A stretch of 12,492 nucleotides of DNA from an uncultured bacterium (GCA_937873545.1 CALMWI010000381.1:1-12492); one strand, 5' to 3'. Counted from the first letter of the stretch, positions 1-7,831 are shown. Made by a program: numbers and translations. The notes: generated from the sequence alone by a model not told the origin.

Positions 1-1
1 T

Positions 2-394
2 CTTAACACACCGAAATATAATCAGGATATTTGTGCGTCTTATCTGACTGAAATCGATCTTGATAAGCATTTTGAGAACTGCAGGAATTATTACAGGGAA
101 AAACTCAATCTGTTCCTGAAGACGATGGAGAAATATTTTCCGCCTGAATCGGGCGTTACATGGACAAAACCGGAAGGAGGACTGTTTTTGTGGGTAACTG
201 TTCCTGAAAAGATAGACACAGAAAAACTGTTCTATGAGGCATTGAAATATAAGGTGGCTTTTGTGCCGGGCTGGCAGTTCTACGGCGAGAAACCGTCAAA
301 AAACCACATGAGGCTGAATTTTTCATTTTCATCAAAGGATCAGCTTGTGGAGGCTGTCAAAAGACTCGCAAAGTGCATTAAAAACCAGAAGTAA
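2..394 (+). CDS. PLP-dependent aminotransferase, class I/II fold (C-terminal part, 5' end outside window)
   Basis: The frame is open from base 2, so this is the last 130 residues of a longer gene; the first ATG inside the window (125) is internal. The visible part matches the small C-terminal domain of fold-type I aminotransferases of the 2-aminoadipate/kynurenine (LysN/AadAT/MocR-like) group: a KPEGGLFLWV motif at residues 57-66 of the fragment, VAFVPGWQFY at 85-94, and MRLNFSF at 103-109, where Arg104 is the expected ligand of the substrate carboxylate. The PLP-binding lysine and the N-terminal arm lie outside the window, so neither substrate nor activity can be judged. The gene ends in TAA and is followed within 20 bases by a strong terminator. 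It converges on the RNase R gene. Assignment to the superfamily is firm; the exact amino acid substrate is unknown. Confidence 0.88.
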   Translation, partial: LNTPKYNQDICASYLTEIDLDKHFENCRNYYREKLNLFLKTMEKYFPPESGVTWTKPEGGLFLWVTVPEKIDTEKLFYEALKYKVAFVPGWQFYGEKPSKNHMRLNFSFSSKDQLVEAVKRLAKCIKNQK

Positions 395-410
395 GAAAAA
401 TATGTGAATG

Positions 411-441
411 AAAAAATGCCCTGAATCAGGGCATTTTTTTT
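411..441. terminator. Bidirectional rho-independent terminator between aminotransferase and rnr
   Basis: A 7-bp stem TGCCCTG/CAGGGCA (417-423 and 427-433, loop 424-426) is flanked by six A on the left and eight T on the right. It therefore has a U-tract on both strands. It lies 17 bases after the aminotransferase stop and 14 bases after the stop of the convergent RNase R gene, and can end both transcripts. Confidence 0.9.
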
Positions 442-454
442 ATAAGAATATATT

Positions 455-2470
455 TTATACGGTACCTTTTACAAGATCGAAATCTATTGTCAGAAGCTCT
501 CTGCTTACACCTTTAAGCAGAACTATGACTTCTTTTCCCACAGACAGTTCTTCGCCTGATCTGCGGCCTTTGAACAGCCTTCTTTTATCGTCGTATTCGA
601 AATTGTCTTTATGCTGGTCTCTTGCTCTTACAAGACCTTCGACCGGCCATGCCTTCATTCTGACATAAACCCCGTAAGGCATGATCGTGACGATAACCGC
701 TTCGAATTTTTTACCTATCTTATCCGCCATGAATTCAACTATTTTCAGATCGCGTGCTTCATATTCGGCTTTGATCGCCTTGATCTCGCGTTCTGAAGCA
801 AGCATACAGAGGCTCTGGACGAATTTTTTGTTATCGCGGGATTTATTTATCGAAAGACGCTTAAGATGTTTTTTTATCAGTCTGTGGACCATAAGATCGG
901 GATACCTTCTTATCGGCGAAGTGAAATGCGTGTAAAGCTCGAATGCAAGGCCGTAGTGCCCAATATTGTCGGTAGAATATTTAGCCTTCATCATGGCTCT
1001 GAGAAAATTATTCGCCAGGTAATCGCCGTTCGGGGACTCCTTAATCAACTTCAAAAGATCCTGCATGTAGAAATGATTAGTAGGATCATCGGGGATCTTG
1101 AATTTGATTCCGCTTGCCGCCATATCTTCAAAAAAATCGTTTATTTTTTCAAGCGACGGTTTTTCATGGATCCTGTAAACTCCGGGAAGCCTGTCTTCCT
1201 TCGAGTGAAGAAAGTGGGCGGCGCATTTATTGGCAGCGAGCATAAAGTCCTCGATTATACTGTTTGATTCATAGAGCTGATATCTGTGGATGTCGATCGT
1301 CCTGCCTTCCTCGTCGATCACAACTTTTATCTCAGGCAGATCGAATTCAATTCCGCCTTCTCTTATCCTTTTGGATTTAAGTATGTCTTTAAGCTCTTTT
1401 GACCATAATGCAAGCTGTCTGAAATCTTTATAGACAGCATCAGTCTCCTTTCCGGCAAGAGCAGAATCAAGAAGCTGCTGGAATTCCTGATAATTGAATC
1501 TGAAAGCCGATTTCATAACGGTTTCTTTGAAATGATAATTTGTAATTTCACCTTCTTTATTGATCCTCATAAAGCATGAGAACGAAAGTCTTTCTACATC
1601 AGGATTCAAGCTGCATAGATAATTTGAAAGTTTTCTCGGAAGCATCGGGATCACCGAAGAGGGGAGATATAACGAGGTTCCCCTTGCAGCCGCTTCCTGA
1701 TCAAGGATTCCGCCTTCCGGAATATAAGCTGATACATCAGCGATATGAACTCCGAGATCGAATGTTCCGTCGGGCAGCTTATTTATCGATATCGCATCAT
1801 CAAAATCTTTTGCATCCGCAGGATCTATCGTAAAGATCTTTTCATGCCTTATGTCAGTTCTGTCAGGTATAAGATGCGTGACAAATTCCTGAGAATACTG
1901 CTCAAGGCTGTCCTGTATCTGTTTTGAGAACTCTTCAACAAAGCCGTATTTTCTTGCTATCTTCGTTAATGAAACGTGCGGGTCTTCCTTATTGCCGAGA
2001 ACTTCAATTATATGCGCTGTCGCCTGATCTCTCCAGTCATCAATATCAATAACGACCACAGTTCCTTCTTTGAGTTCCTCCCACTTCTTCTCCACCTTTT
2101 TCTTATTGAGTCTTACATTCAGCCCGTTATCGCAAATAACATGCATAGCTCCGGAAATATATTTTATCTCTCCGACATACTCGGTCTTATCTCTCTTGAG
2201 TATTCTTACGATCTTGCCTTCGATATCCCAGAATTTCGGGGTCTGAATAAGCACGAATTCGACTTCATCGCCGTCATAAGCATCATTTACATATATTCTT
2301 GGAATAAAAACCGTGCCTTCGATCTCGTTTGAAGTAACTTTTCCGCTTCCGTTCTTTTTTATCTCTATTATCCCGGTATAGGATCTTTCATTTTTACGGA
2401 TGTAATCTTTTGGCTTTGGTGGTTCATAGAGTTTTCTTGAAGCTTTTTCATGCCTTTTGTCTTTTTTCAT
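455..2470 (-). CDS. rnr: Ribonuclease R (RNase II/RNB family 3'-5' exoribonuclease)
   Basis: 671 residues. RNase R degrades RNA processively from the 3' end, including structured RNA, in mRNA decay and rRNA quality control. Domains in order: a lysine-rich start (1-30); two cold-shock/OB domains (about 31-92 and 96-158); the RNB catalytic domain (about 205-530) with DPADAKDFDD at 216-225, supplying the metal-binding aspartates D216, D222, D224 and D225; the HFTSPIRRYPDL motif at 515-526; and a C-terminal S1 domain (about 585-665). It is shorter than the roughly 800-residue E. coli enzyme: I see no N-terminal helix-turn-helix region and no long basic C-terminal tail. The ATG at 2470 lies 18 bases after the stop of the parvulin gene, and its SD is weak (AAGG about 14 bases upstream), so expression probably depends on read-through from the genes before it. 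RNase II is the alternative name, but the two cold-shock domains plus S1 fit RNase R of the bacterial type. Confidence 0.95.
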   Translation of the reverse strand: MKKDKRHEKASRKLYEPPKPKDYIRKNERSYTGIIEIKKNGSGKVTSNEIEGTVFIPRIYVNDAYDGDEVEFVLIQTPKFWDIEGKIVRILKRDKTEYVGEIKYISGAMHVICDNGLNVRLNKKKVEKKWEELKEGTVVVIDIDDWRDQATAHIIEVLGNKEDPHVSLTKIARKYGFVEEFSKQIQDSLEQYSQEFVTHLIPDRTDIRHEKIFTIDPADAKDFDDAISINKLPDGTFDLGVHIADVSAYIPEGGILDQEAAARGTSLYLPSSVIPMLPRKLSNYLCSLNPDVERLSFSCFMRINKEGEITNYHFKETVMKSAFRFNYQEFQQLLDSALAGKETDAVYKDFRQLALWSKELKDILKSKRIREGGIEFDLPEIKVVIDEEGRTIDIHRYQLYESNSIIEDFMLAANKCAAHFLHSKEDRLPGVYRIHEKPSLEKINDFFEDMAASGIKFKIPDDPTNHFYMQDLLKLIKESPNGDYLANNFLRAMMKAKYSTDNIGHYGLAFELYTHFTSPIRRYPDLMVHRLIKKHLKRLSINKSRDNKKFVQSLCMLASEREIKAIKAEYEARDLKIVEFMADKIGKKFEAVIVTIMPYGVYVRMKAWPVEGLVRARDQHKDNFEYDDKRRLFKGRRSGEELSVGKEVIVLLKGVSRELLTIDFDLVKGTV

Positions 2471-2488
2471 TTTATACCGTGCCTTTTT

Positions 2489-3343
2489 TTATGCCGGGAA
2501 TTTTTTGCTGAGCTTATCAGTATCTATAACGATCTCGGCTTCTTTTCTTAATTTCTCTGTATATTTCTTGATCTTGTGGTTCACTATCGAGTTTTCCATG
2601 CTTTGTCTGAGCTGCTCTTTAATTTCATTCAGTTCGAATTTTCCGCCTGTTCTTTTATCTGTCAGCTTTATAATATGATAACCGAACTGGGTCTGAACAA
2701 GGTCGGATATTTCTCCTGTTTCCATTTGAAAAGCAGCCTGCTCGAATTCGGGCACCATTTTTCCTCGGTCAAAGAAACCGAGGTCTCCTCCGTTCTGTCC
2801 GCTCGGGCATTGCGAATGAAGTTTAGCATGTTCGGAGAAGTCCTCACCGTTCAGCAGAAGTTCGTGAATCTCGAGCGCTTTTTCTTTATCGGCTTCGCCG
2901 AAGAGGATGTGCGACGCTCTAACTTCTTCTCCTTTATTGAACCTATCGGGAAATTGTTCATAATATTTTTTAAGATCATCATCAGAAACGTGAGTTTCAT
3001 CAAAGAATTTTTTACGGACAAAATTTCTTAATTTCAGATTTCTTTCAACCCTTTCCTTAATAGTTCCCTCCGTATCTCCTGTCTTTGCAAGAGCCTGCCT
3101 GAAATCATCTTCTTTTTTAAAGCTTTTCTTCATCTTTATAAGAGTATTCTGTATCTCGGCTGGATCAACTTCAATATTTTCCTTCTTTGCCTCTTCAAGC
3201 ATCAGAACCGCGTCAACGAGAACATTTACCGTTTCTTCTATTTCGCTTTTTTCAAGGTTTTTCTTTTTAGAGATGAATTTTCTTTCCGCGCATGCGAGAT
3301 CAAACTCTTTTTCCGTTATTTCGTAGCCGTTAACTTTGATCAT
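2489..3343 (-). CDS. Parvulin-type peptidyl-prolyl cis-trans isomerase, no signal peptide
   Basis: 284 residues. Parvulins catalyse cis-trans isomerisation of Xaa-Pro bonds and act as chaperones. Start choice: ATG at 3343 is preceded by GGAG 7 bases upstream and gives the usual family start (MIKVNGYEITEKEF, as in SurA/PpiC-type proteins). A longer reading to 3403 would overlap the end of the gene before it and has no comparable SD. Layout: short N-terminal strand, a charged helical chaperone region (about 10-130), one parvulin domain (about 139-230) with VRASHIL at 141-147, GGDLGFFDRGKMVPEFE at 185-201 and FGYHIIKL at 220-227, then a charged C-terminal helix. Unlike SurA and PrsA it has no signal peptide, lipobox or membrane anchor, so it is probably cytoplasmic. 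It sits between the Ogg2 gene (13-base gap) and rnr (18-base gap) in one transcript. Confidence 0.9.
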   Translation of the reverse strand: MIKVNGYEITEKEFDLACAERKFISKKKNLEKSEIEETVNVLVDAVLMLEEAKKENIEVDPAEIQNTLIKMKKSFKKEDDFRQALAKTGDTEGTIKERVERNLKLRNFVRKKFFDETHVSDDDLKKYYEQFPDRFNKGEEVRASHILFGEADKEKALEIHELLLNGEDFSEHAKLHSQCPSGQNGGDLGFFDRGKMVPEFEQAAFQMETGEISDLVQTQFGYHIIKLTDKRTGGKFELNEIKEQLRQSMENSIVNHKIKKYTEKLRKEAEIVIDTDKLSKKFPA

Positions 3344-3356
3344 TTTAAACTCCGTT

Positions 3357-4001
3357 TTATTTAAATATTTCACCTGTTTGTTTGTACCAGAACAGGATGT
3401 CAAGATGATCCATGGGGATACCGGTATCCTTTGAAAACTTAATCATTTTAGCCTCAATATCAAGATATACTTTTTCGCTAATGGTTTTCGGGATCTCGTC
3501 AATAACTCCAAGCAGTACAAGATTTTTCAGAATATGCCTGTCAAGGATCGCGATAGCTGAACCCATGCCGATGTTCCTTAAAAAATGGCTTGCTTCCTTA
3601 AAGCTGTATCCTTTGATATTTTCAACCAGCCATTTTCTCAGTTCCGGTATATTATTTGAATTTTTAAGTATGAATTTCTTAAGATCGATCTTACTTACGA
3701 TCTTCCTATTATGAACAATATAAGCGCTTTTATTATTATGGAACCTTACACCTTTTATATTAATTCTCAAATCCTCTTCATTTCCGTTTTTCAGAAGGCC
3801 TTTTTCACGAAGAAATTCTATGCATTTCCAACAGGACTTTGCTTTCGATTGCGGAGTAAGAGTGCAGAATGATAATTCAGCGAAAACATCGTCATTGTTC
3901 ATTTTTTCAAATTCAGTTTTGAAAGACAGAAGCCTTTTAACTATATCCGGCCTGATCTGTCTGTAAATCTTTAAAATTTCGTCTATGTGATTATCAGTCA
4001 T
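3357..4001 (-). CDS. ogg: 8-oxoguanine DNA glycosylase/AP lyase, archaeal-type Ogg2 (HhH-GPD superfamily)
   Basis: 214 residues. Ogg2 removes 8-oxoguanine from DNA in base excision repair and cleaves the abasic strand by its lyase activity. The helix-hairpin-helix region has GYSFKEASHFLRNIG at 131-145, in which Lys135 is the expected Schiff-base nucleophile, followed by ILDRHIL at 152-158 with the catalytic Asp154. The chain ends in ...WYKQTGEIFK; in studied Ogg2 enzymes the C-terminal lysine takes part in telling 8-oxoG from G, and it is present here. Start choice: ATG at 4001 has GAGG 9 bases upstream; the in-frame TTG at 4016 has no SD. It is the first gene of a leftward operon with the parvulin and rnr, behind a candidate promoter at 4053-4081. 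Ogg2 is commoner in archaea and thermophiles than in mesophilic bacteria, where Fpg/MutM usually does this job. Confidence 0.9.
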   Translation of the reverse strand: MTDNHIDEILKIYRQIRPDIVKRLLSFKTEFEKMNNDDVFAELSFCTLTPQSKAKSCWKCIEFLREKGLLKNGNEEDLRINIKGVRFHNNKSAYIVHNRKIVSKIDLKKFILKNSNNIPELRKWLVENIKGYSFKEASHFLRNIGMGSAIAILDRHILKNLVLLGVIDEIPKTISEKVYLDIEAKMIKFSKDTGIPMDHLDILFWYKQTGEIFK

Positions 4002-4052
4002 AGCTGTCAGCCTCAAGTTTAATTCGTAAGATAAGAATTATTAAATAAAATT

Positions 4053-4081
4053 AGTATAAAATTATTTGTAATTACTGAAAA
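4053..4081 (-). promoter_or_regulatory. Candidate sigma-70-like promoter for ogg-parvulin-rnr operon
   Basis: Read on the minus strand: -35 TTTTCA (4076-4081), a 17-base spacer, -10 TATACT (4053-4058). Predicted start near 4046 gives a leader of about 45 bases before the ATG at 4001. It matches 4/6 and 5/6 consensus bases. The surrounding DNA is very AT-rich, so chance matches are possible. Confidence 0.45.
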
Positions 4082-4121
4082 AAGTTATTAATTTGCATAT
4101 TACAATTATCGGGCGGTGAAG

Positions 4122-4538
4122 ATGCTTGCAATTATAGAAGTTACTTATTCCGAATATAGAGATAAGATAAGAAAAGTAAGAAATAAAGTTTTCGTCGAGG
4201 GACAAAATGTTCCGGAGAATATAGAAGAGGACGGTAAAGATAATGAATGCTATCATGTGCTTCTTACCAGATATGATCAGCCGATAGCTACAGGCAGAAT
4301 GGAAAAGGACGGGCATGTGGGCAGGATCGCTGTACTTGAGGAATACCGAGGCATGAATTTCGGAACAATGATAATGAACAAGCTCGAAGACATTGCCTTG
4401 AAAAACGGAATAAGGAAGCTTTATCTTAATTCACAGAGTCACGCTATTCCATTCTATATGAAACTCGGATATGAAACGGTCGGTGATTATTTCTTTGAAG
4501 CCGGAATCGAACATAAAAAAATGGTTAAAGAACTTTAG
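4122..4538 (+). CDS. GNAT family N-acetyltransferase, YjcF/ElaA-like
   Basis: 138 residues. GNAT enzymes move an acetyl group from acetyl-CoA to an amine; the substrate here is not known. By recall it resembles Bacillus YjcF along its length: VFVEGQNVP at 23-31, ATGRMEKDGHVGRIAVLEEY at 56-75 (motif A strand), NSQSHAIPFYMKLGY at 103-117 (motif B region), and the ending AGIEHKKMVKEL. The acetyl-CoA pyrophosphate loop reads RGMNFGT at 76-82, so the first glycine of the usual R/QxxGxG/A pattern is Asn79. Start choice: ATG at 4122 has GGTGA (4115-4119) just upstream, matching the 3' part of the extended SD. A GTG at 4116 would add two residues and lies inside this SD. It is divergent from ogg and 9 bases before the unknown gene that follows, with which it is probably co-transcribed. 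Confidence 0.85.
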   Translation: MLAIIEVTYSEYRDKIRKVRNKVFVEGQNVPENIEEDGKDNECYHVLLTRYDQPIATGRMEKDGHVGRIAVLEEYRGMNFGTMIMNKLEDIALKNGIRKLYLNSQSHAIPFYMKLGYETVGDYFFEAGIEHKKMVKEL

Positions 4539-4547
4539 GGCAGGTCT

Positions 4548-5216
4548 ATGGGCTTACTGAAAAACATATTAAAAAAGAAAACCAGTTTTATACAGACGGA
4601 CAATAAAGGAACATATCATAACAATGTAGATGTTGCATCAGAATATTGGGCCGATAGAAAGAAACTTAAAAAATTTGAACCTTTTCTTCTTTATAAATTC
4701 AATGATGAGACCGATGCAGTGCGTGCTTTGATGCAGATAGACTGTATAAAAATCGCTGAAGACACCGAGGAATTGATCTGCACAGAACCTCTTATTTATG
4801 GCTATTATCCCGTTGAACAGGGAAGTTATGAGGTTATTTTGTGCGGAACCGCGATTGATAAGATACTTTTCGACAAAGTCAAATCAGCTTTTGAAACAAA
4901 TAACGGCGAAGTAATAAATGAAAAGAAGCCTGAAGAAAAAAAGAAAGAGCCTGTACCTGTAGCTGCAGTAAAAAAAGAAGCTGAGAAATCTTCTCCGGCT
5001 GCTGAATTTGTAAGCGATGAGCTTAAAGAGAAAAACGGTAAGGATACAAAAATTAGAATATTCAGAGCTGATAATTCAAAAGATGCCATCGCTTTTCTAG
5101 AAAATAAACTTGTAACAAAAAAGGATATGGTAATAATCGTGAAAACGCCGGAAGGTATTTACGGAAGGAATTACCACGGGATATATAAGGTCAGCCCTAG
5201 TAAAAAGAAATCATAA
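4548..5216 (+). CDS. Unrecognised protein: two small domains joined by a charged linker
   Basis: 222 residues; I do not recognise the family. It starts with a basic stretch (MGLLKNILKKK), then an N-terminal domain (about 25-120) of mixed strand and helix pattern, with EYWADRKKL at 32-40, a central ICTEPLIYGYYPVE at 77-90 and YEVILCG at 94-100. A Lys/Glu/Pro/Ala-rich low-complexity linker follows (about 123-165). The C-terminal domain (about 166-215) has KIRIFRADNSKDAIAFL at 168-184 and KTPEGIYGRNYHGIYKV at 199-215, and the chain ends in a lysine-rich tail. There is no signal peptide or transmembrane segment, so it is probably cytoplasmic; the basic ends could bind nucleic acid or membrane, which is only a guess. 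The ATG at 4548 has AGGGCAGG a few bases upstream and lies 9 bases after the GNAT stop, so the two genes are likely one transcript. The function is unknown. Confidence 0.75.
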   Translation: MGLLKNILKKKTSFIQTDNKGTYHNNVDVASEYWADRKKLKKFEPFLLYKFNDETDAVRALMQIDCIKIAEDTEELICTEPLIYGYYPVEQGSYEVILCGTAIDKILFDKVKSAFETNNGEVINEKKPEEKKKEPVPVAAVKKEAEKSSPAAEFVSDELKEKNGKDTKIRIFRADNSKDAIAFLENKLVTKKDMVIIVKTPEGIYGRNYHGIYKVSPSKKKS

Positions 5217-5383
5217 CTTCACATACTTATTCACAATCTTTTAACAAAAGGCAAACAGGAGTTTTATAAACAAAAGGTTAAAATCTTTTCTTAACCTGCC
5301 CGAACTTGCTGTCAAGAAAAAAATCAATTATTTTTCGAAAAAAAATTATTCATTATAAACAGATTGTTCACAATAGGGCTTGT
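5217..5383. other. Convergent intergenic region, AT-rich, no gene seen
   Basis: This stretch separates the stop of the unknown protein from the stop of clpC. It contains the nine-base direct repeat AACAAAAGG (5243-5251 and 5269-5277), two weak inverted repeats listed separately, and an AT-only palindrome around TTTTTCGAAAAA (5331-5342). I see no credible short ORF with an SD and no recognisable small RNA. Confidence 0.6.
5270..5297 (-). terminator. Possible weak terminator for clpC
   Basis: On the minus strand AGGTTAA (5291-5297) pairs with TTAACCT (5275-5281) across a 9-base loop and is followed by TTTGTTTAT. It lies about 90 bases after the clpC stop. The stem has only two G-C pairs, so it would be weak; it is the best candidate on that strand. 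Confidence 0.35.
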
Positions 5384-5391
5384 TTATTTTT
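5355..5391 (+). terminator. Possible weak terminator for the GNAT/unknown-protein transcript
   Basis: On the plus strand ATAAACA (5355-5361) can pair with TGTTTAT (5381-5387), followed by TTTTC. A smaller ATTGT/ACAAT pair lies in the 19-base interior. It overlaps the last codons of clpC. It is AT-rich and long-looped, hence low confidence. Confidence 0.25.
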
Positions 5392-7831
5392 CGTAACTTA
5401 CAGTAGTTTTATCAGTTTTAGTATAGATCAATTTGTTTTTGCTTACAGTAATGCTTATAGTATCTCCGTATCTGACATTCCCGGAAATTATTCTTTCTGC
5501 TACGGGATCCTCGATCAGATTCTCGACTGCTCTTTTTAAAGGTCTTGCACCGCTTTCAGCATCGTAAAATTCTTCCATAATGTATTTTCTGACTTTTGGG
5601 GATATATTAAGTGTAATATCAATTTTCGAAAGTTTTTCGCAGGATTCTTCAATGTGGTTTGAAATGATCTGAAGCACCGCGTTTTCCGAAAGATGATTGA
5701 AGACGATCACTTCGTCTATTCTATTTAAAAATTCTGGTTTGAAATACTTTTCGACCGTTTTTCTTGTAGTTTCTTTCATTTTGATCTCTTTTTCTTCAAA
5801 AGAGGTTTTACTTCCAAATCCGATATTTTCGGTATTTGAAAGATTTTTTGTGCCTATATTCGATGTGAAAATTATGATAGTGTTCTTAAAGTCCACTTTG
5901 CGGCCGTTGCCGTCGGTCAGAACACCTTCGTCCAATACCTGTAAGAGCATTCCGAAAACATCAGGATGAGCCTTTTCAATCTCATCAAAAAGGACGACGG
6001 AATACGGGTGTCTTCTTACCCTCTCGCTCAACTGACCTCCTTCTCCGTAGCCGATATAGCCTGGGGGCGACCCGATCATTCTCGAAACATTGAATTTTTC
6101 CATATATTCACTCATATCTATCTTGATAAGCGCTCTGTCATTTTCAAAGATCTCCTCTGAAAGCACTTTAGCGAGCTCGGTCTTGCCTACACCTGTCGGA
6201 CCCAGGAACAAAAATGATCCGATCGGTCTTTTAGGATCTTTAAAGCCTGTCCGTGATCTTTTAACCCTTCTTATTACCGATTCAACAGCCTCCTGCTGGT
6301 CTATTATCCTTTTTGAAATAGATCTGGAGATCCTGTTTAGCCTGTTACTTTCAGAGACTTCAAGTTTACTGATTGGTATCGATGTCATCATGGAAATAAT
6401 GTCCCTAATATTATCAACGGATATATTCAGGAATTTATTTGAAACGGATTTATGCCAATGTTCTCTCTCTTTTTCAAGCTTAGTTCTCAGGTCGTTTATC
6501 TTATCCCTCAGTACCGCGGCCTTTTCGAACATCTGTTTTTCGATCTTCTGATTTTTTTCTTTATTAAGGATCTCAATCTGATCTTCGAGCTCAGTGATCT
6601 TAGCCGGCACCTTAATGGAAAGGTGTTTTTTAGCGCCTGCTTCATCAATAACATCAATCGCCTTGTCAGGAAGAAATCTTTCGGTGATATATCTGTCGCT
6701 CAGTTCGGCGGCGGCCACAAGGCTTTCGTCAGAATACTTAACCTTATGGTGATTTTCATATTTCGACTGAAGCCCCTTCAGTATTTCAAATGTCTCCGAG
6801 ACCGAAGGAGGATCGACCAGAACTTTCTGGAATCTTCTTTCCAGAGCTCCGTCCTTTTCAATTGTTGTTCTGTACTCATCAAGTGTTGTTGCTCCGATGC
6901 ATTGTATGTCACCCCTTGCCAGCGCAGGTTTGAACATGTTCGAAGCGTCCATTGATCCCGATGTACTTCCCGCCCCGACAATAGTATGAATTTCGTCCAG
7001 GAACAAGATCGTATTTCTGTCGCTCTCAATTTCCTTTATTACAGCTTTAATCCTCTCTTCAAACTGACCCCTGTATTTTGTACCGGCTATAAGCATGCCC
7101 ATATCAAGACCAAGTATCCTTTTGCCAAGCAGAACGGACGGAACGGATTTTTCTATAATTTTTAAAGCAAGACCTTCGACTATCGCGGTTTTTCCGGTTC
7201 CGGGCTCTCCTATCAGTATAGGATTGTTCTTTTTTCTTCTTGAAAGGATCTGCACTATTCTCTCGATCTCTTCAGATCTTCCTATAACAGGATCAAGTTT
7301 CCCTTCTTTTGCAAGCAAAGTGATATCATGCGAAAACATTTCCAGAGAGAATTCAGCCTGAGGTTCCATTTTATCATGGGGAACTTTATTCATTTTGGTA
7401 GTTGCGCCTGTTATCAGTACTTGTTTTACTCGCTGATATGTAATTCCGTGAAATCTCAGGATCCTTTCGGTATAAGTATTTACAGCTTTAGTCAAAGAGA
7501 GAAGCAGATGTTCTGTTCCCGTGTAGGAGCTATTAAGTTCAACTGCTTCCAGAACTGCCTGGGTCAATATCCTGTCGCTTTCATGGCTGAGAGGGATAAA
7601 ACCGAGTTTTATCAGCTCTTTGTTCCTTGCCATGCCGTTCCCGATGTCTTTCTGAAGCGAGTTAATGTCGCAATTAAGTTTAATTAAAATGTTAAAAGCG
7701 GTGCCTTCGTTCAATCTGATAATACCGAGCGCGAGATGACCGGGATAAACAGTATCATGACCGAGCTGAAGAGTTATTTCTTTGGAAAGTTCTAAAACTT
7801 TATGCATTCTTGAAGAATAATTTGTTTCCAT
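5384..7831 (-). CDS. clpC: ClpC-type AAA+ protein unfoldase (Hsp100, two ATPase modules)
   Basis: 815 residues. ClpC unfolds proteins with ATP and feeds them to the ClpP peptidase. Order of domains: double Clp N domain (about 1-145); first AAA+ module with Walker A GEPGTGKT (208-215), pore loop KYRG (252-255), Walker B ILFLDE (275-280) and arginine finger in ERRF (331-334); a helical middle part with a UVR-like motif (about 415-455), which marks ClpC/ClpE rather than ClpA or ClpB; second AAA+ module with Walker A GPTGVGKT (544-551), pore loop GYIG (591-594), Walker B VVLFDE (612-617) and sensor-2 GARPLKR (761-767). A ClpP-docking IGF loop is present at 670-672. All catalytic residues look intact. 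The middle region is shorter than the long coiled coil of ClpB. The ATG at 7831 has CCGGAG 7 bases upstream, directly after the cvpA stop 15 bases away. No clpP or McsB adaptor gene is seen nearby. Confidence 0.95.
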   Translation of the reverse strand: METNYSSRMHKVLELSKEITLQLGHDTVYPGHLALGIIRLNEGTAFNILIKLNCDINSLQKDIGNGMARNKELIKLGFIPLSHESDRILTQAVLEAVELNSSYTGTEHLLLSLTKAVNTYTERILRFHGITYQRVKQVLITGATTKMNKVPHDKMEPQAEFSLEMFSHDITLLAKEGKLDPVIGRSEEIERIVQILSRRKKNNPILIGEPGTGKTAIVEGLALKIIEKSVPSVLLGKRILGLDMGMLIAGTKYRGQFEERIKAVIKEIESDRNTILFLDEIHTIVGAGSTSGSMDASNMFKPALARGDIQCIGATTLDEYRTTIEKDGALERRFQKVLVDPPSVSETFEILKGLQSKYENHHKVKYSDESLVAAAELSDRYITERFLPDKAIDVIDEAGAKKHLSIKVPAKITELEDQIEILNKEKNQKIEKQMFEKAAVLRDKINDLRTKLEKEREHWHKSVSNKFLNISVDNIRDIISMMTSIPISKLEVSESNRLNRISRSISKRIIDQQEAVESVIRRVKRSRTGFKDPKRPIGSFLFLGPTGVGKTELAKVLSEEIFENDRALIKIDMSEYMEKFNVSRMIGSPPGYIGYGEGGQLSERVRRHPYSVVLFDEIEKAHPDVFGMLLQVLDEGVLTDGNGRKVDFKNTIIIFTSNIGTKNLSNTENIGFGSKTSFEEKEIKMKETTRKTVEKYFKPEFLNRIDEVIVFNHLSENAVLQIISNHIEESCEKLSKIDITLNISPKVRKYIMEEFYDAESGARPLKRAVENLIEDPVAERIISGNVRYGDTISITVSKNKLIYTKTDKTTVSYEK

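Noticed and set aside
866..1267. Open frame opposite rnr (133 codons), and similar ones opposite clpC such as 6452-6955
   Set aside because: They are antisense to well-supported genes, show no recognisable domains and have no convincing SD; codon-bias shadows are enough to explain them.
3344..3403. Longer N-terminus (20 extra residues) for the parvulin, overlapping the ogg gene
   Set aside because: The internal ATG at 3343 has a GGAG site at good distance and gives the usual family start; the extension overlaps the end of ogg by 47 bases and has no clear SD.
4002..4016. TTG start for ogg, adding five residues
   Set aside because: There is no SD before the TTG, whereas GAGG lies 9 bases before the ATG at 4001.
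4066..4106. Promoter for the GNAT gene (TTGTAA near 4066 or TACAAT at 4101-4106)
   Set aside because: No pair of hexamers has both acceptable sequence and spacing; TACAAT alone would leave almost no leader. A promoter must exist in this gap but I cannot place it.
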